From Acidobacteriota bacterium (GTDB lineage: Bacteria; Acidobacteriota; Thermoanaerobaculia; Gp7-AA8), in NCBI GenBank assembly GCA_003223695.1, contig QHVY01000346.1, positions 2,468 to 7,784 of the forward strand: DNA of 5,317 nucleotides, in the 5' to 3' direction. Below, in pieces: positions 4,906-5,317 of the stretch (its first letter is position 1; each line of letters begins with the position of its first letter). The translations under genes were made by a program, and so were the position numbers. The notes under the pieces are model-generated. The model had not been told where the DNA came from. It saw only the letters and a program-made list of their open reading frames with translations, and made no database searches.

Positions 4906-5317
4906 GCATCCGCACGGCGGCCGAGCAGTTCCTGACCAAACCGCCCGACGAGCGCGAGGCGCTGCTGCGGCTGGTGATGGAGGGTCACCTGCGCGGTATC
5001 GTCGGCCTGCTCAAGGTCGAAGAGATCGTCAAGGAGCCGGAGATGGTCGCCGATCGCATGCGCTCTACATGCGCCGAGGACATGACCAAGATGGGCCTCG
5101 AGGTGGTGTCGTTCACGATCAAGGAAGTGAAGGACAAGAACGAATACATCACCAACATGGGACGGCCGGACATCGCGCGCATCAAACGCGACGCCGAAAT
5201 CGCCGCCGCCGAAGCGGAGCGCGACACCGCGATCAAACGCGCGCAGGCGCAGCGCGAAGCAGCGATCGCGAAAGCGAAAGCAGATCAGGAGCGCGTCGAG
5301 GCTGAGACTGCGTCGAT
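4893..5317 (+). CDS. Flotillin-like SPFH protein, C-terminal part in shifted frame, runs off the window
   Basis: From base 4893 a frame stays open for 141 codons to the window edge. It reads SDPLSIRTAAEQFLTK, then LVMEGHLRGIVG (the EGHLR motif of flotillin SPFH domains), then MGLEVVSFTIKEVKD and NMGRPDIARIKRDAEIA. After that comes an Ala-Glu-Arg-Lys rich heptad-like stretch (AAAEAERDTAIKRAQ...), the start of the flotillin coiled-coil with its EA repeats. It has no start codon of its own at the junction and is the continuation of the protein beginning at 4666, in another frame. The oligomerising coiled-coil and C-terminus lie beyond the window. Confidence 0.85.

Overview
The window is a GC-rich bacterial segment of roughly 58-60% G+C, judged by eye. 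It carries two transcription units pointing apart from about position 2100 and a third unit further right. An Acidobacteriota-like soil or sediment bacterium fits best: the gene complement, the DinB/DUF1572 protein, the divergent ATP-type PEP carboxykinase and a GTAGCGGC-type palindromic repeat all point that way. This assignment comes from pattern memory, not from a search.

Left part, minus strand (1-2087): a tightly overlapped operon, read right to left. It encodes a DinB/DUF1572-type four-helix protein, a metallo-beta-lactamase of the N-acyl-homoserine-lactonase type, and a ketopantoate reductase (PanE/ApbA) that runs off the left edge. The genes overlap by 3-4 bases (ATGA, then TTGA). The reductase is broken. 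Its N-terminus (676-727) is followed by a backwards copy of the lactonase tail plus the reductase start (541-675) in place of the expected middle, giving a perfect 90-bp inverted repeat (541-630 / 676-765). A palindromic repeat (1485-1537) sits in frame inside the lactonase and encodes its putative lipobox cysteine and linker.

Middle, plus strand (2129-3586): pckA-type PEP carboxykinase with a good Shine-Dalgarno, followed by a strong intrinsic terminator (3600-3652). The reading frame is open, but about 14 residues are missing between the GESKKG motif and the downstream active-site histidine when compared with E. coli PckA.

Right part, plus strand (3667-5317): a regulator-led operon. A TTGACA promoter element and a 36-bp operator-like dyad precede an XRE/EspR-like regulator. 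Translationally coupled to it are an NfeD-family membrane protein, split into a 42-aa N-terminal piece and a 118-aa C-terminal piece, and a flotillin-like SPFH protein, split into 79 aa plus a shifted-frame C-terminal part running off the window. NfeD and SPFH proteins work together at the membrane, so this is a recognisable membrane-organisation operon with its own regulator.

The most striking property of the window is that four genes (panE, pckA, nfeD, SPFH) each appear to have lost one internal segment of tens of bases, and one of those losses carries a fold-back inversion. Inversions with intervening deletions plus short direct deletions are the known signature of chimeras from multiple-displacement amplification, and assembly error can also produce them. 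A decaying genome is the biological alternative. I found no convincing new defence system or similar; the best biological novelty candidates are the operator and regulator of the NfeD/flotillin operon and the repeat-derived lipoprotein leader.
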